Notes: generated by a model from the letters alone, not told the origin. A stretch of 28,115 nucleotides of DNA from an uncultured Helicobacteraceae bacterium (GCA_937973585.1 CALJKN010000105.1:1-28115); one strand, 5' to 3'. Shown: positions 8,339 through 15,334, counted from the stretch's first letter. Made by a program: numbers and translations.

Positions 8339-8426
8339 AAAAAGTAGTCTCTATAAAGCTACCATAACCAACCGTTATAAGCGGCTCTTGGTTAGAATTG
8401 TATCAAAAAAAATTGAGTTTGGTATC

Positions 8427-9593
8427 ATGGTAGACAAAAAACTATTTGCGCTCGTTGTCGCTACAATGACTATAGGCGTGATTTTTTCTTACTCTCTGTC
8501 TACATATATATCTATTCAAGACAACCTAAAAATATCATTCCTAATTAAACAATTCGGTGCAGCCGTAATCGGAATTATAGCTATGGGGATTATGTCTCGG
8601 ATGGATCCGGACAAAGCCTTGGCAAAAATAGGGGTTATGCTGTTTGCCCTATTTTTGTTTTTAATGGCCATGATGCCGCTACTCCCCTCCTCTATTGTCC
8701 CTATGATTAACGGCGCTAAAAGATGGATAAATATAGGGGTCACCAACCTCTCTCCGGCAGAGTTTTTCAAAATAGGTTTTATCTACTTTCTGGCTTGGAG
8801 TTTTAGTCGAAAATTCTACTACAAAGATGAGGAGCACAGGCTTAGGGATGAGATCAAACTATTTGTGCCGTATGTCGTAGTTCTTGCGATTGCGTGCTTT
8901 TTGATAGTAGTTATGCAAAACGATTTGGGACAGGCTATAGTTATATGTGCTACCCTGTCCGTAATGTTGCTTTTTGCAGGGAGCAGCTTTAGGTTATTCC
9001 TCAGCATTTTGCTAGCCGGAGCCGTCGGAGCCATAGTGTTTATCGTCTATTCGAGCTATAGACTAAACAAGGTACTACAATGGTGGGCAAGCATCCAAGA
9101 CTATATCCTATCTAGCCTCCCCGCTTTTATGGCCGATTATCTACGGGTTGAGAGAAACACTCTGGATGAGGCTTATCAGGCTACGCAATCGCTAAATGCA
9201 ATCAATAACGGAGGGCTATTCGGACAAGGGCTAGGAAATTCGGTATTCAAACTGGGCTACGTCAGCGACATACATACCGACTTTGTCCTTGCCGGAATCA
9301 TTGAGGAGACCGGATTTTTGGGTGCCGGAGTGATAGCGTTTTTGATTATCTCGATTATTCATCGGATTTTTAAAATCGCCAACAGAAGTGAAAATCCGGT
9401 TTTTTACCTGTTTTGCGTCGGTATCGCCTCAATGATAGGTTTTCAATTTTTGATGAATGCCCTCGGCATAAGCGGCGTTATGCCGATAAAAGGGATTACG
9501 GTACCGTTCATCAGCTATGGCGGGAGTTCCCTTTTATCCCTTAGTATAGCAATAGGCATGGTGCTTATGATAAGTAAAAAGGCAAAAATGTGA
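8427..9593 (+). CDS. ftsW: Septal peptidoglycan polymerase FtsW (SEDS family)
   Basis: A polytopic SEDS protein of 388 residues that polymerises lipid II at the division septum with a class B PBP. The family motifs are NGAKRWINIG with LSPAEFFKIGFIYFLAW, QNDLGQAIVI, the GGLFGQGLGNSVFKLGYVSDIHTDFVLAGIIEETG loop, and the C-terminal GVMPIKGITVPFISYGGSSLLS; about ten membrane segments are evident. I place the start at ATG 8427 because the frame upstream (from a TTG at 8388) encodes no recognisable extension. murG overlaps its last four bases. FtsW is preferred over RodA because of murG and the VPFISYGGSS ending. Its likely partner PBP is encoded divergently nearby. Confidence 0.92.
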   Translation: MVDKKLFALVVATMTIGVIFSYSLSTYISIQDNLKISFLIKQFGAAVIGIIAMGIMSRMDPDKALAKIGVMLFALFLFLMAMMPLLPSSIVPMINGAKRWINIGVTNLSPAEFFKIGFIYFLAWSFSRKFYYKDEEHRLRDEIKLFVPYVVVLAIACFLIVVMQNDLGQAIVICATLSVMLLFAGSSFRLFLSILLAGAVGAIVFIVYSSYRLNKVLQWWASIQDYILSSLPAFMADYLRVERNTLDEAYQATQSLNAINNGGLFGQGLGNSVFKLGYVSDIHTDFVLAGIIEETGFLGAGVIAFLIISIIHRIFKIANRSENPVFYLFCVGIASMIGFQFLMNALGISGVMPIKGITVPFISYGGSSLLSLSIAIGMVLMISKKAKM

Positions 9594-10624
9594 CAAACAT
9601 TAAAATTGCAATAACCGGCGGTGGAACCGGTGGACATCTCTCTATTGCAAAAGCGGCAAAAGAGGGGTTTTCGGCACTTGGGATAAAACCTATTTATGTC
9701 GGCTCAACATCCGGACAAGATAAAAAATGGTTTGAAGCAGATGAGGATTTTGAAAAAAAGTACTTTTTGGCCTCTACCGGGGTTGTAAATAAACACGGAA
9801 TTGCAAAAATCATCACACTTCTCACACTCTTATCAAACATAGCCAAAAGCATAAAAATAATCAAACAAAACAATATAGATGCGGTTTTTAGCGTAGGCGG
9901 ATACAGTGCCGCACCTTTGGTGTTAGCCTCAATATTAACCGGAAAAAAACTATACATACACGAGCAAAATGCCGTCAGGGGGGCACTAAATAAACTGACG
10001 GCCCCTTTTGCTACAACAATTTTCGGCTCTTTTGAACCAAGCTCACCACTCAAAGACTACCCGGTCAGAGAGGCCTATTTTGGCAAAGCCAGAATAAGAA
10101 AAGAGGTAAAAACTGTAATTTTTTTGGGCGGTTCACAAGGGGCAAAAAAAATAAACGAACTAGCCCTTGCAATGGCTCCCGTACTCAATACCTACTCAAT
10201 AAAAATAATCCATCAAGCGGGCGAGAGGCATTTTGAGGCGGTAAGCAACGAATATAAAAAACTAGGGATTGAAGCCGACGTATTCGGGTTTTGTGATACA
10301 TTGGACGACAAAATAGCGGCCTCGGATTTTGCAGTAGCCAGAAGTGGAGCGGGTACATTATTTGAACTAGCCGCCAACAATCTCCCTGCCTTTTTTATCC
10401 CGTATCCGCATGCTGCAGGGAATCATCAAGAGTTTAATGCAGCCTTTTTATCTGAGAAAAATTGCGGTTTTTACAAAAAAGAGAGCGATGTCACCGAAGA
10501 CGATATTCTGAGGATAATATTTGATACAGAAAAAATAAACATCGCATCAAAAAATCTTGCACACATCATCTGCCCAGGCGGAGCCGCCAAAATAGTCGAA
10601 TACATAATCAGCCGTCAAGGTTGA
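9590..10624 (+). CDS. murG: UDP-N-acetylglucosamine--MurNAc-(pentapeptide) lipid transferase MurG
   Basis: A GT28-family glycosyltransferase of 344 residues that adds GlcNAc to lipid I to make lipid II on the cytoplasmic face of the membrane. It shows the N-terminal TGGGTGGHL loop, SVGGYSAAPLVLAS, HEQNAVRGALNKL, the GGSQGAKKINELA nucleotide loop, and ARSGAGTLFELAANNLPAFFIPYPHAAGNHQ near the UDP-GlcNAc site. The start is GTG at 9590, inside the ftsW stop (ATGTGA), with AAAGG upstream; this gives the usual N-terminus and implies translational coupling with ftsW. Confidence 0.95.
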   Translation: MTNIKIAITGGGTGGHLSIAKAAKEGFSALGIKPIYVGSTSGQDKKWFEADEDFEKKYFLASTGVVNKHGIAKIITLLTLLSNIAKSIKIIKQNNIDAVFSVGGYSAAPLVLASILTGKKLYIHEQNAVRGALNKLTAPFATTIFGSFEPSSPLKDYPVREAYFGKARIRKEVKTVIFLGGSQGAKKINELALAMAPVLNTYSIKIIHQAGERHFEAVSNEYKKLGIEADVFGFCDTLDDKIAASDFAVARSGAGTLFELAANNLPAFFIPYPHAAGNHQEFNAAFLSEKNCGFYKKESDVTEDDILRIIFDTEKINIASKNLAHIICPGGAAKIVEYIISRQG

Positions 10625-10687
10625 TTTGCCATAATTTGGTAGCAATACAACTAGCTTAATTATCCATTTCTGCCAAAAAAATAAATT

Positions 10688-10706
10688 GATACTAATTCTT
10701 ATTGAC
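10688..10706 (+). promoter_or_regulatory. Possible Fur-type operator overlapping the -35 box
   Basis: GATACTAATTCTTATTGAC matches the classical 19-base Fur box (GATAATGATAATCATTATC) at 12 positions by my alignment and overlaps the -35 box of the next promoter, where a repressor would block RNA polymerase. The match is modest in an AT-rich intergenic region; the iron-related operon it precedes is the main reason to list it. Confidence 0.35.
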
Positions 10707-10730
10707 ATCTATCTTGAAAAACTTTATAAT
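10702..10730 (+). promoter_or_regulatory. Near-consensus sigma-70 promoter of the P1B-ATPase operon
   Basis: TTGACA at 10702-10707 and TATAAT at 10725-10730 are separated by 17 bases, i.e. both hexamers and the spacing are ideal. Transcription would begin near 10737, about 25 bases before the ATG at 10762, whose ribosome site TAGGAGGG is also ideal. Most Campylobacterota promoters lack a clear -35 box, so this one stands out and should be strong or tightly repressed. Confidence 0.85.
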
Positions 10731-10761
10731 ACCGATTATTAAATTTAGTAGGAGGGAATAT

Positions 10762-11100
10762 ATGTCAGCAACCTACAATCCGCAATCTATAGAGTCGATA
10801 ACGGTTTATGCGAAAAAATTTGACCCAAACAAAGCCTCTATGCACGCTTCAAAACTACCGAAAAACGGACTCAAATCAAAGTTTAAAACGATGCTTTCGA
10901 TGGTGTCTGATAAAGACTTTAAAATTGACCCAAAAACAAAGCTTATATATGTAGGCGCTTTGGCGTATATAGTGATGCCGTTTGATGCGGTACCGGACTA
11001 TATACCTGGGCTTGGGCTACTAGACGATGCGGCAGTCATAAAAATAGTATGGGATAGCTCTTTGGCTGAGATAAAACGTTATTTGGGGTTTGCAAGATAG
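10762..11100 (+). CDS. DUF1232 / YkvA-family protein, first gene of the ATPase operon
   Basis: A 112-residue protein. The C-terminal half carries the YkvA (DUF1232) signature KTKLIYVGALAYIVMPFDAV followed by PDYIPGLGLLDDAAV, a hydrophobic hairpin with the conserved PxDxxPD core; the N-terminal half is basic and probably cytoplasmic. The family has no firm biochemical role. I use ATG 10762, not an in-frame TTG 60 bases upstream, because TAGGAGGG sits just before it and the upstream part would overlap the promoter. The stop touches the ATG of the next gene. Its place at the head of a metal-ATPase operon suggests a membrane-associated role there, which is inference. Confidence 0.8.
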   Translation: MSATYNPQSIESITVYAKKFDPNKASMHASKLPKNGLKSKFKTMLSMVSDKDFKIDPKTKLIYVGALAYIVMPFDAVPDYIPGLGLLDDAAVIKIVWDSSLAEIKRYLGFAR

Positions 11101-11412
11101 ATGTTTAACGAAAAAAATATAGAAATTTTATCGGCTCATATCACTGTAGTCCATCACGTAAAGGGGCGGATAAGATACAAAATAGATCCAAAGATACAAA
11201 GCTTCAAAAACGAGATAAACATTGAAGCTTTTGAGGGGTTAGATAAAAAAATCGACGGAATCCGACAGGTATCAATAAATAAGTTGGCAAAAAGCCTAAC
11301 CATAGAGTATAGCCATACTGTTTTTGAGCAATCTTTTTGGGAGGAATTGGCCGTCTCAAAAGAGTATGCACAAATTGCCGAAAAACTAAATAATCTTATA
11401 AAGGGGGATTAG
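11101..11412 (+). CDS. HMA-fold protein without CXXC (HMA2-like; possible FezC-like)
   Basis: A 103-residue protein. Residues about 12-70 read as a ferredoxin-like heavy-metal-associated fold (ITVVHHVKGRIRYKI, a helix, then IRQVSINKLAKSLTIEYS), but the CXXC metal loop is missing and is replaced by HHVKGRIR. The same pattern occurs at the N-terminus of the P-type ATPase of this operon (DKRIRLSYKL ... VRVNSAAHSIVIEYK), so the two are probably related modules. Stand-alone HMA-type proteins accompany P1B-6 ATPases in ferrosome clusters. The ATG follows the previous stop directly, and the stop shares one base with the next GTG. Function unproven; a partner or docking role is more likely than classical Cys-based metal transfer. 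Confidence 0.65.
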   Translation: MFNEKNIEILSAHITVVHHVKGRIRYKIDPKIQSFKNEINIEAFEGLDKKIDGIRQVSINKLAKSLTIEYSHTVFEQSFWEELAVSKEYAQIAEKLNNLIKGD

Positions 11413-12107
11413 TGACGCAAATAAATAAAGACCAAACAAAGCTTATCGATAAAACGATAGACGAGACAAGTCGGATGCCGACAATGCATCAGGCACTCCA
11501 AATCGCACTCTACGACGAATACAGGGCAAGAGCTACATATAGCGGTGTTGTGGCCGCTTTTGGGGCGGTATTGCCGTTTGTAAATATAGTAGAGGCCGAA
11601 AACAGACACATCGCCGAACTAGAGTTTTTGATTCAAAAATACGGAGCAAAACCGGTTGTGGACGATTGGTTTGGAAATACTCTTGTCGAACCTACGCTGA
11701 TTCAAAACTGCGAAGTCGGTATAGCTGCGGAGATAGATAACATCAGAATGTATGACTATCTATTACCGTTCGCCGAGCAGCCGGATGTCAGGGATGCTTT
11801 TTATAGATTACAGGCGGCATCTTTTAATAACCACTTGCCTGCATTTAGAAAATGCGTAGCCGATAGTTACTCGCAAACAAACGTAGCGCCGCAAAACGGA
11901 GCACAAACCCAGATACCACAAAACTTTATGGATGCGATCAAGGGCCTCACCGGGGCAAATCCGAACCTAAATACTATCCAGTCATTGTTTCAGGGGATGG
12001 GGAGTGAATTTTTACTAGGTGCCGCCGCCGGAGCCGTTGTTATTAGCCTTGTAAACGGCGGAGGGCTAAAAGAGCTATTCAGTACAACAAAATCAGAAGA
12101 GGAGTAA
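11412..12107 (+). CDS. Ferritin-like (DUF2202-type) protein with C-terminal membrane segment
   Basis: A 231-residue protein. Residues about 24-155 form a four-helix bundle with a ferritin-type ligand pattern: E36 in LYDEYRARATYSGV, E63-x-x-H66 in EAENRHIAEL, E107 in AAEIDNIRMYDYLL, and H141 in SFNNHLPAF (where an E of the usual EXXH is N). This resembles DUF2202/rubrerythrin-like domains, which may bind a di-iron site. A Gln/Asn-rich linker follows, then a hydrophobic glycine-rich segment at about 199-215 (FLLGAAAGAVVISLV) and an acidic tail. The GTG start at 11412 overlaps the previous stop by one base and has AAGGGGG upstream. A membrane-tethered ferritin-like module in a metal ATPase operon suggests Fe(II) oxidation or storage at a membrane; this is inference. 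Confidence 0.7.
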   Translation: MTQINKDQTKLIDKTIDETSRMPTMHQALQIALYDEYRARATYSGVVAAFGAVLPFVNIVEAENRHIAELEFLIQKYGAKPVVDDWFGNTLVEPTLIQNCEVGIAAEIDNIRMYDYLLPFAEQPDVRDAFYRLQAASFNNHLPAFRKCVADSYSQTNVAPQNGAQTQIPQNFMDAIKGLTGANPNLNTIQSLFQGMGSEFLLGAAAGAVVISLVNGGGLKELFSTTKSEEE

Positions 12108-12109
12108 AG

Positions 12110-12352
12110 ATGTTGCCTATTTTACCGTTTATAGCAGGAGCCGTCATAGGTGTTGCCGGAGTGTTGATAGCCGGAGACAAAAGAACCAAAAAAAAGCTAA
12201 TTGAGGGGAAAAAGTATATCGAAGAGAGATACGAAGAGGGTAAAGAGAGCGTAGTGGCAATATCCGAATGCGTAAAAGAGAAAGTCAAAAGTAAAAAAAC
12301 AGAGGCAGAGACCAAAGCAGATGAAGCTGAGAGTACGGATGAGCCAAAATAG
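12110..12352 (+). CDS. Small glycine-rich membrane protein with helical tail (YtxH-like)
   Basis: An 80-residue protein with one N-terminal membrane segment rich in Gly/Ala/Val (residues 4-21, ILPFIAGAVIGVAGVLIAG) followed by a highly charged helix (25-65, KKKLIEGKKYIEERYEEGKE) and an acidic end. This is the shape of YtxH-like and of mycobacterial PacL (DUF1490) proteins, which sit beside metal P-type ATPases and stabilise them; the resemblance is in topology and context, and I see no strong motif. The single cysteine (C54) is not obviously a metal site. It begins two bases after the ferritin-like stop, with AGAGGAG upstream, and overlaps the next gene by 14 bases. Confidence 0.7.
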   Translation: MLPILPFIAGAVIGVAGVLIAGDKRTKKKLIEGKKYIEERYEEGKESVVAISECVKEKVKSKKTEAETKADEAESTDEPK

Positions 12353-12662
12353 CGTTTATCACTACGGTGTTAGCGAACCGCACGCATTGATGCAAGATTT
12401 TACGGTCGGTTTTGTAAGCGGAGCGGTAGTAAGTGCCGTCAAAAACGGCGCCAGAGAGAGCACTCAGGGTGAAAAGATAAAAGACGGCTTCAAGACAGCA
12501 ATCCAAAGCGGGATAGCAGCCTCCGCCATATCACGCTCAAATAGACAAATGATGCATGGACATTTTTTTGATGCGATGCTCTCACTGGCCATCGGCGGGA
12601 CTGCAGTATATACTATAGAAAAATTACATGAGACAAAAATCAGCAATAGGGGTAACAGATGA
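12339..12662 (+). CDS. Small hydrophobic protein, unknown
   Basis: A 107-residue protein from the ATG at 12339; a second in-frame ATG at 12321 would add six residues but has a poorer ribosome site than GAGAG before 12339. It contains three Gly/Ala-rich amphipathic or membrane stretches: DFTVGFVSGAVVSAVKNGA, FKTAIQSGIAASAI and MLSLAIGGTAVYTI. These may form a hairpin lying in or on a membrane, like membrane-shaping small proteins. I recognise no family. It overlaps its neighbours on both sides (14 bases before, ATGA after), so its synthesis is tied to theirs, which argues that it is a real component of the same complex or compartment. Confidence 0.65.
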   Translation: MSQNSVYHYGVSEPHALMQDFTVGFVSGAVVSAVKNGARESTQGEKIKDGFKTAIQSGIAASAISRSNRQMMHGHFFDAMLSLAIGGTAVYTIEKLHETKISNRGNR

Positions 12663-13096
12663 AAAACGGGTACAAACACCAAAATCAACAAATGAATCCA
12701 TTTATGGGACAAAACACCGGACAAAATCCGTACTACGGCAATAATACCGCAAATGGACAGTTTACCGGAGACTATCAGGCACAAGGGTCTGTGCAAAACC
12801 CATATTACGGGCAGCCATACGGACAACAGCAGTACGGACAAAACTTCAGCCAAAACCAAAGTATTTTTCCAAAAATAAATCTGTTTGGAGAGACCCCAAG
12901 CGATAGATTTTTGAGGGGGCTACTGATTGGGGGTGCAGCGGCGTATTTATTAACAAACGAAAAAGCACAAAAGGCGGTTATAAAAGCCGGAGTAAAAATA
13001 TTCGGCACATTGGCCGGAGGAGTTGAAGAGTTTAAAGAGAAGATTATGGACGTAAAAGCGGAGATAGAGGCCGAGCAAGAAGAGGGATTGGAGTAA
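12659..13096 (+). CDS. Membrane protein with Gln/Asn/Gly/Tyr-rich N-terminal low-complexity domain
   Basis: A 145-residue protein in two parts. Residues 1-68 are of low complexity, dominated by Q, N, G and Y, and carry the hexapeptide QNPYYG twice (22-27, 46-51) plus YGQQQYGQNFSQNQ. Residues about 80-145 are a membrane segment (86-98, GLLIGGAAAYLLT), then AVIKAGVKIFGTLAGGVEEFKEK and an acidic helix, similar in layout to PacL/DUF1490 and YtxH proteins that accompany P1B ATPases. The head resembles prion-like domains that drive protein assembly or condensation and is rare in small bacterial membrane proteins. The start overlaps the previous stop (ATGA). A scaffold role in clustering the ATPase or shaping a compartment is possible but is inference. 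Confidence 0.7.
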   Translation: MKNGYKHQNQQMNPFMGQNTGQNPYYGNNTANGQFTGDYQAQGSVQNPYYGQPYGQQQYGQNFSQNQSIFPKINLFGETPSDRFLRGLLIGGAAAYLLTNEKAQKAVIKAGVKIFGTLAGGVEEFKEKIMDVKAEIEAEQEEGLE

Positions 13097-13100
13097 AAAA

Positions 13101-15206
13101 ATGGCCGCACTTTTTGAGAAACTAACAATAGCACACTCCACCGATAAACGGATAAGGCTCTCTTACAAGCTAAAATCAAAACGTGATTTGGATGAACTGG
13201 AGAGTTTTATATCGGCATACGAATGGGTATCGTCAGTTAGGGTCAACAGTGCGGCACATTCGATAGTGATCGAATATAAAAATATCAAACAAAACGATAT
13301 AACGGCAAAATTGCTATCTATACAAGATAGCGATGTGGTCGAAAAAGACGGAGTATCGGATTTTAGAGAAGAGAGGATACTCCCTCTTGCCTCACCTTTG
13401 GCCGCCCTTGCCGCAACACCGTTTTTACCAAACTCCCTAAAACTTCCGGTATCGGTACTTGCTACACACAAAAACATCCTAAAAGGTGGTTCGTATCTTT
13501 TAAAAAAAGGGGTAAGTTCTGAGGTTTTAGAGAGTTTGGCAATAGCTATTTCACTTTATAGAAAAGACTATTTTGCCGCCAATACGACAAATTTTTTGCT
13601 TGAATTTGCCGAATTTATAGAAGAAAACATAGAGAGAAAATCGGATTCAATGCTTCAATCACTACTCACACCGGACATCAAAGAGGTTTGGGTAGAACGA
13701 AACGGAGTTGAGATAAAGATAGATTTTGGCTCTCTAAAAGTCGGGGACATAGTCATCGTAAACGCCGGGGATACAATGCCGATAGACGGCACGGTAATTA
13801 GCGGTGAGGCCTTGATAGATGAATCATCCATGAGTGGCGAAGCGGTGTATGTCAAAAAAAACAGAGGAGAGAGGACGGTATCCGGAACTATCCTAAAAGA
13901 GGGGAGACTAAGGGTTTGGGCCGAACAAGTCGGAGAACAAAGTGCAACATACAAAATAGCATCAATGATAAAAAACTCCCTCGCCTCAAAATCAAATGCC
14001 CAGATGGAGGCATCAAAACTTGCGGATAATCTGGTTCCGGTCACTCTAGCCCTCGCCGGACTCTCATTTTTGGCAACCAGAGATTTGGAGCGTGTTGCGG
14101 CCGTATTTCAGGCGGACTATTCGTGCGCTCTGAAGCTAGCGACTCCAGTCGCTTTTAAATCCGGAATGTATCAAGCCGGAAAATCCGGAGCACTCATAAA
14201 AAGTGCCGACATACTGGAAAAAATCGCATCTGCCGATACCGTAGTGTTTGACAAAACCGGAACACTCAGTACCGGAAAACTTGTAGTGTGCAACATCATA
14301 TCACTTGATAACAACTGGAATAAATACGATATTTTGTCGTTGGCGGCAAGCATAGAAGAGCATTATTTTCACCCTATAGCCGAAGCGGTCGTAGAGGCGG
14401 CAAAATCGTGCGATACCTGCAAACATTTTCACCATAGCGAAGTTGAATTTATCGTAGCACACGGTGTCGGAGCATTTGTAAATAACAAAAAAGTAGTAAT
14501 CGGAAGCAGACACTTTTTGGAGGATGACGAAAAGATAGAGTTTGATATTTCGGATGAGATCATACAAAACGAATTAGAGCTAGGACGCACACTCCTATAT
14601 ATAGGCTATGACGGAAAACTACTAGGTCTTATCGCAATGCAAGACGAGACCAGAAGCAATGCAAAAGAGACGATAGAGGAGCTAAAAAAACTAGGGATCA
14701 AAAAAGTAGTCATGCTCACCGGAGACCATGAAATAAAGGCAAAAGAGATAGCAAAAGAACTAGGCATAGACGAATACCGCTCACAGCTATTGCCGCAAGA
14801 TAAGTTAGAGATAGTAAAAGGATTAAAAGCAAACGGTTCAAAGGTTATTTTTGTCGGAGACGGGATAAATGATGCACCGTCGCTAGCGGCGAGCACCGTC
14901 GGTATAGCAATGCAACGAGGGGCAGATATAGCCAGAGTGAGCGCCGATGTCGTACTCTTGGAGGATGACATAGGGATGGTGTCTTACATCAAAGAACTTG
15001 CCGACAAAACAACACAAAAAGTATCCCAAAACTATAAAGCCACGATAGGGGTTAATACTGCAATTTTGACACTAGCAACATTTGGCATACTAAATCCGGT
15101 CTGGACATCGGTACTACACAATGGAACAACCATCGGAGTATTGATGAATGCGCTAAAAAGAGTAAAAACAAATTCGTACTATCTAAAAAGGAGGTTATCA
15201 CAATGA
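13101..15206 (+). CDS. P1B-type metal-transporting ATPase without CPC motif (FezB-like, probable P1B-6)
   Basis: A 701-residue P-type ATPase. An N-terminal degenerate HMA fold (about 8-62) lacks CXXC. The actuator domain has SMSGEA (243-248) in place of TGES but keeps the catalytic glutamate E247. The phosphorylation motif DKTGT is at 384-388 (D384), the P1B-specific HP pair at 424-425, and the hinge GDGINDAP at 587-594. The membrane metal site normally reads CPC; here it is YSCALKLATP (C342), with no proline between the key residues. Copper (CPC) and typical Zn/Cd classes are therefore unlikely. P1B-6 ATPases of ferrosome (fez) clusters transport iron, and the Feo genes next door agree with that. 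The extra helices near 95-170 are poorly hydrophobic. It follows the small membrane genes by four bases. Confidence 0.85.
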   Translation: MAALFEKLTIAHSTDKRIRLSYKLKSKRDLDELESFISAYEWVSSVRVNSAAHSIVIEYKNIKQNDITAKLLSIQDSDVVEKDGVSDFREERILPLASPLAALAATPFLPNSLKLPVSVLATHKNILKGGSYLLKKGVSSEVLESLAIAISLYRKDYFAANTTNFLLEFAEFIEENIERKSDSMLQSLLTPDIKEVWVERNGVEIKIDFGSLKVGDIVIVNAGDTMPIDGTVISGEALIDESSMSGEAVYVKKNRGERTVSGTILKEGRLRVWAEQVGEQSATYKIASMIKNSLASKSNAQMEASKLADNLVPVTLALAGLSFLATRDLERVAAVFQADYSCALKLATPVAFKSGMYQAGKSGALIKSADILEKIASADTVVFDKTGTLSTGKLVVCNIISLDNNWNKYDILSLAASIEEHYFHPIAEAVVEAAKSCDTCKHFHHSEVEFIVAHGVGAFVNNKKVVIGSRHFLEDDEKIEFDISDEIIQNELELGRTLLYIGYDGKLLGLIAMQDETRSNAKETIEELKKLGIKKVVMLTGDHEIKAKEIAKELGIDEYRSQLLPQDKLEIVKGLKANGSKVIFVGDGINDAPSLAASTVGIAMQRGADIARVSADVVLLEDDIGMVSYIKELADKTTQKVSQNYKATIGVNTAILTLATFGILNPVWTSVLHNGTTIGVLMNALKRVKTNSYYLKRRLSQ

Positions 15207-15244
15207 AAGATGAGCTAATAAACTCAAACGGCTGCGCATGCTAA
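15203..15244 (+). CDS. 13-residue cysteine-containing micropeptide
   Basis: The frame reads MKDELINSNGCAC and stops with TAA. Its ATG overlaps the ATPase stop (ATGA), and an ideal AAGGAGG lies eight bases upstream, inside the ATPase coding end, so ribosomes finishing the ATPase could re-initiate here. The CAC tail could bind metal or take part in thiol chemistry. It may be a real peptide, the remnant of a longer gene, or a translated leader. No family known to me. Confidence 0.4.
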   Translation: MKDELINSNGCAC

Positions 15245-15276
15245 CAAAAAACAAGCATGATTAAGTATTGACGGGG

Positions 15277-15294
15277 GTTATTTTTGAAAATAAC
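15277..15294 (+). promoter_or_regulatory. AT-rich palindrome upstream of the DUF2325-feo promoter
   Basis: GTTATTTT-TG-AAAATAAC is a perfect palindrome of eight-base arms, ending 11 bases before the -35 box at 15306. It is too AT-rich, and lacks a following T-run, to be a convincing terminator of the upstream operon. A dimeric regulator (an iron-responsive one, given the genes) is the likely reader. Confidence 0.45.
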
Positions 15295-15305
15295 AATCAA
15301 AACTC

Positions 15306-15334
15306 TTGACAAGTAACTTTTTATACGGTATTAT
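15306..15334 (+). promoter_or_regulatory. Sigma-70 promoter of DUF2325-feoA-feoB
   Basis: TTGACA at 15306-15311 and TATTAT at 15329-15334 are 17 bases apart. The leader before the ATG at 15367 is about 25 bases and holds AAAAAAGGAGAT. It has the same architecture as the promoter at 10702-10730, and both head iron-related operons. Confidence 0.8.

Noticed and set aside
8388..8426. Upstream TTG start for FtsW
   Set aside because: It adds 13 residues with no conservation I recognise and has no ribosome site; the ATG at 8427 gives a typical FtsW start.
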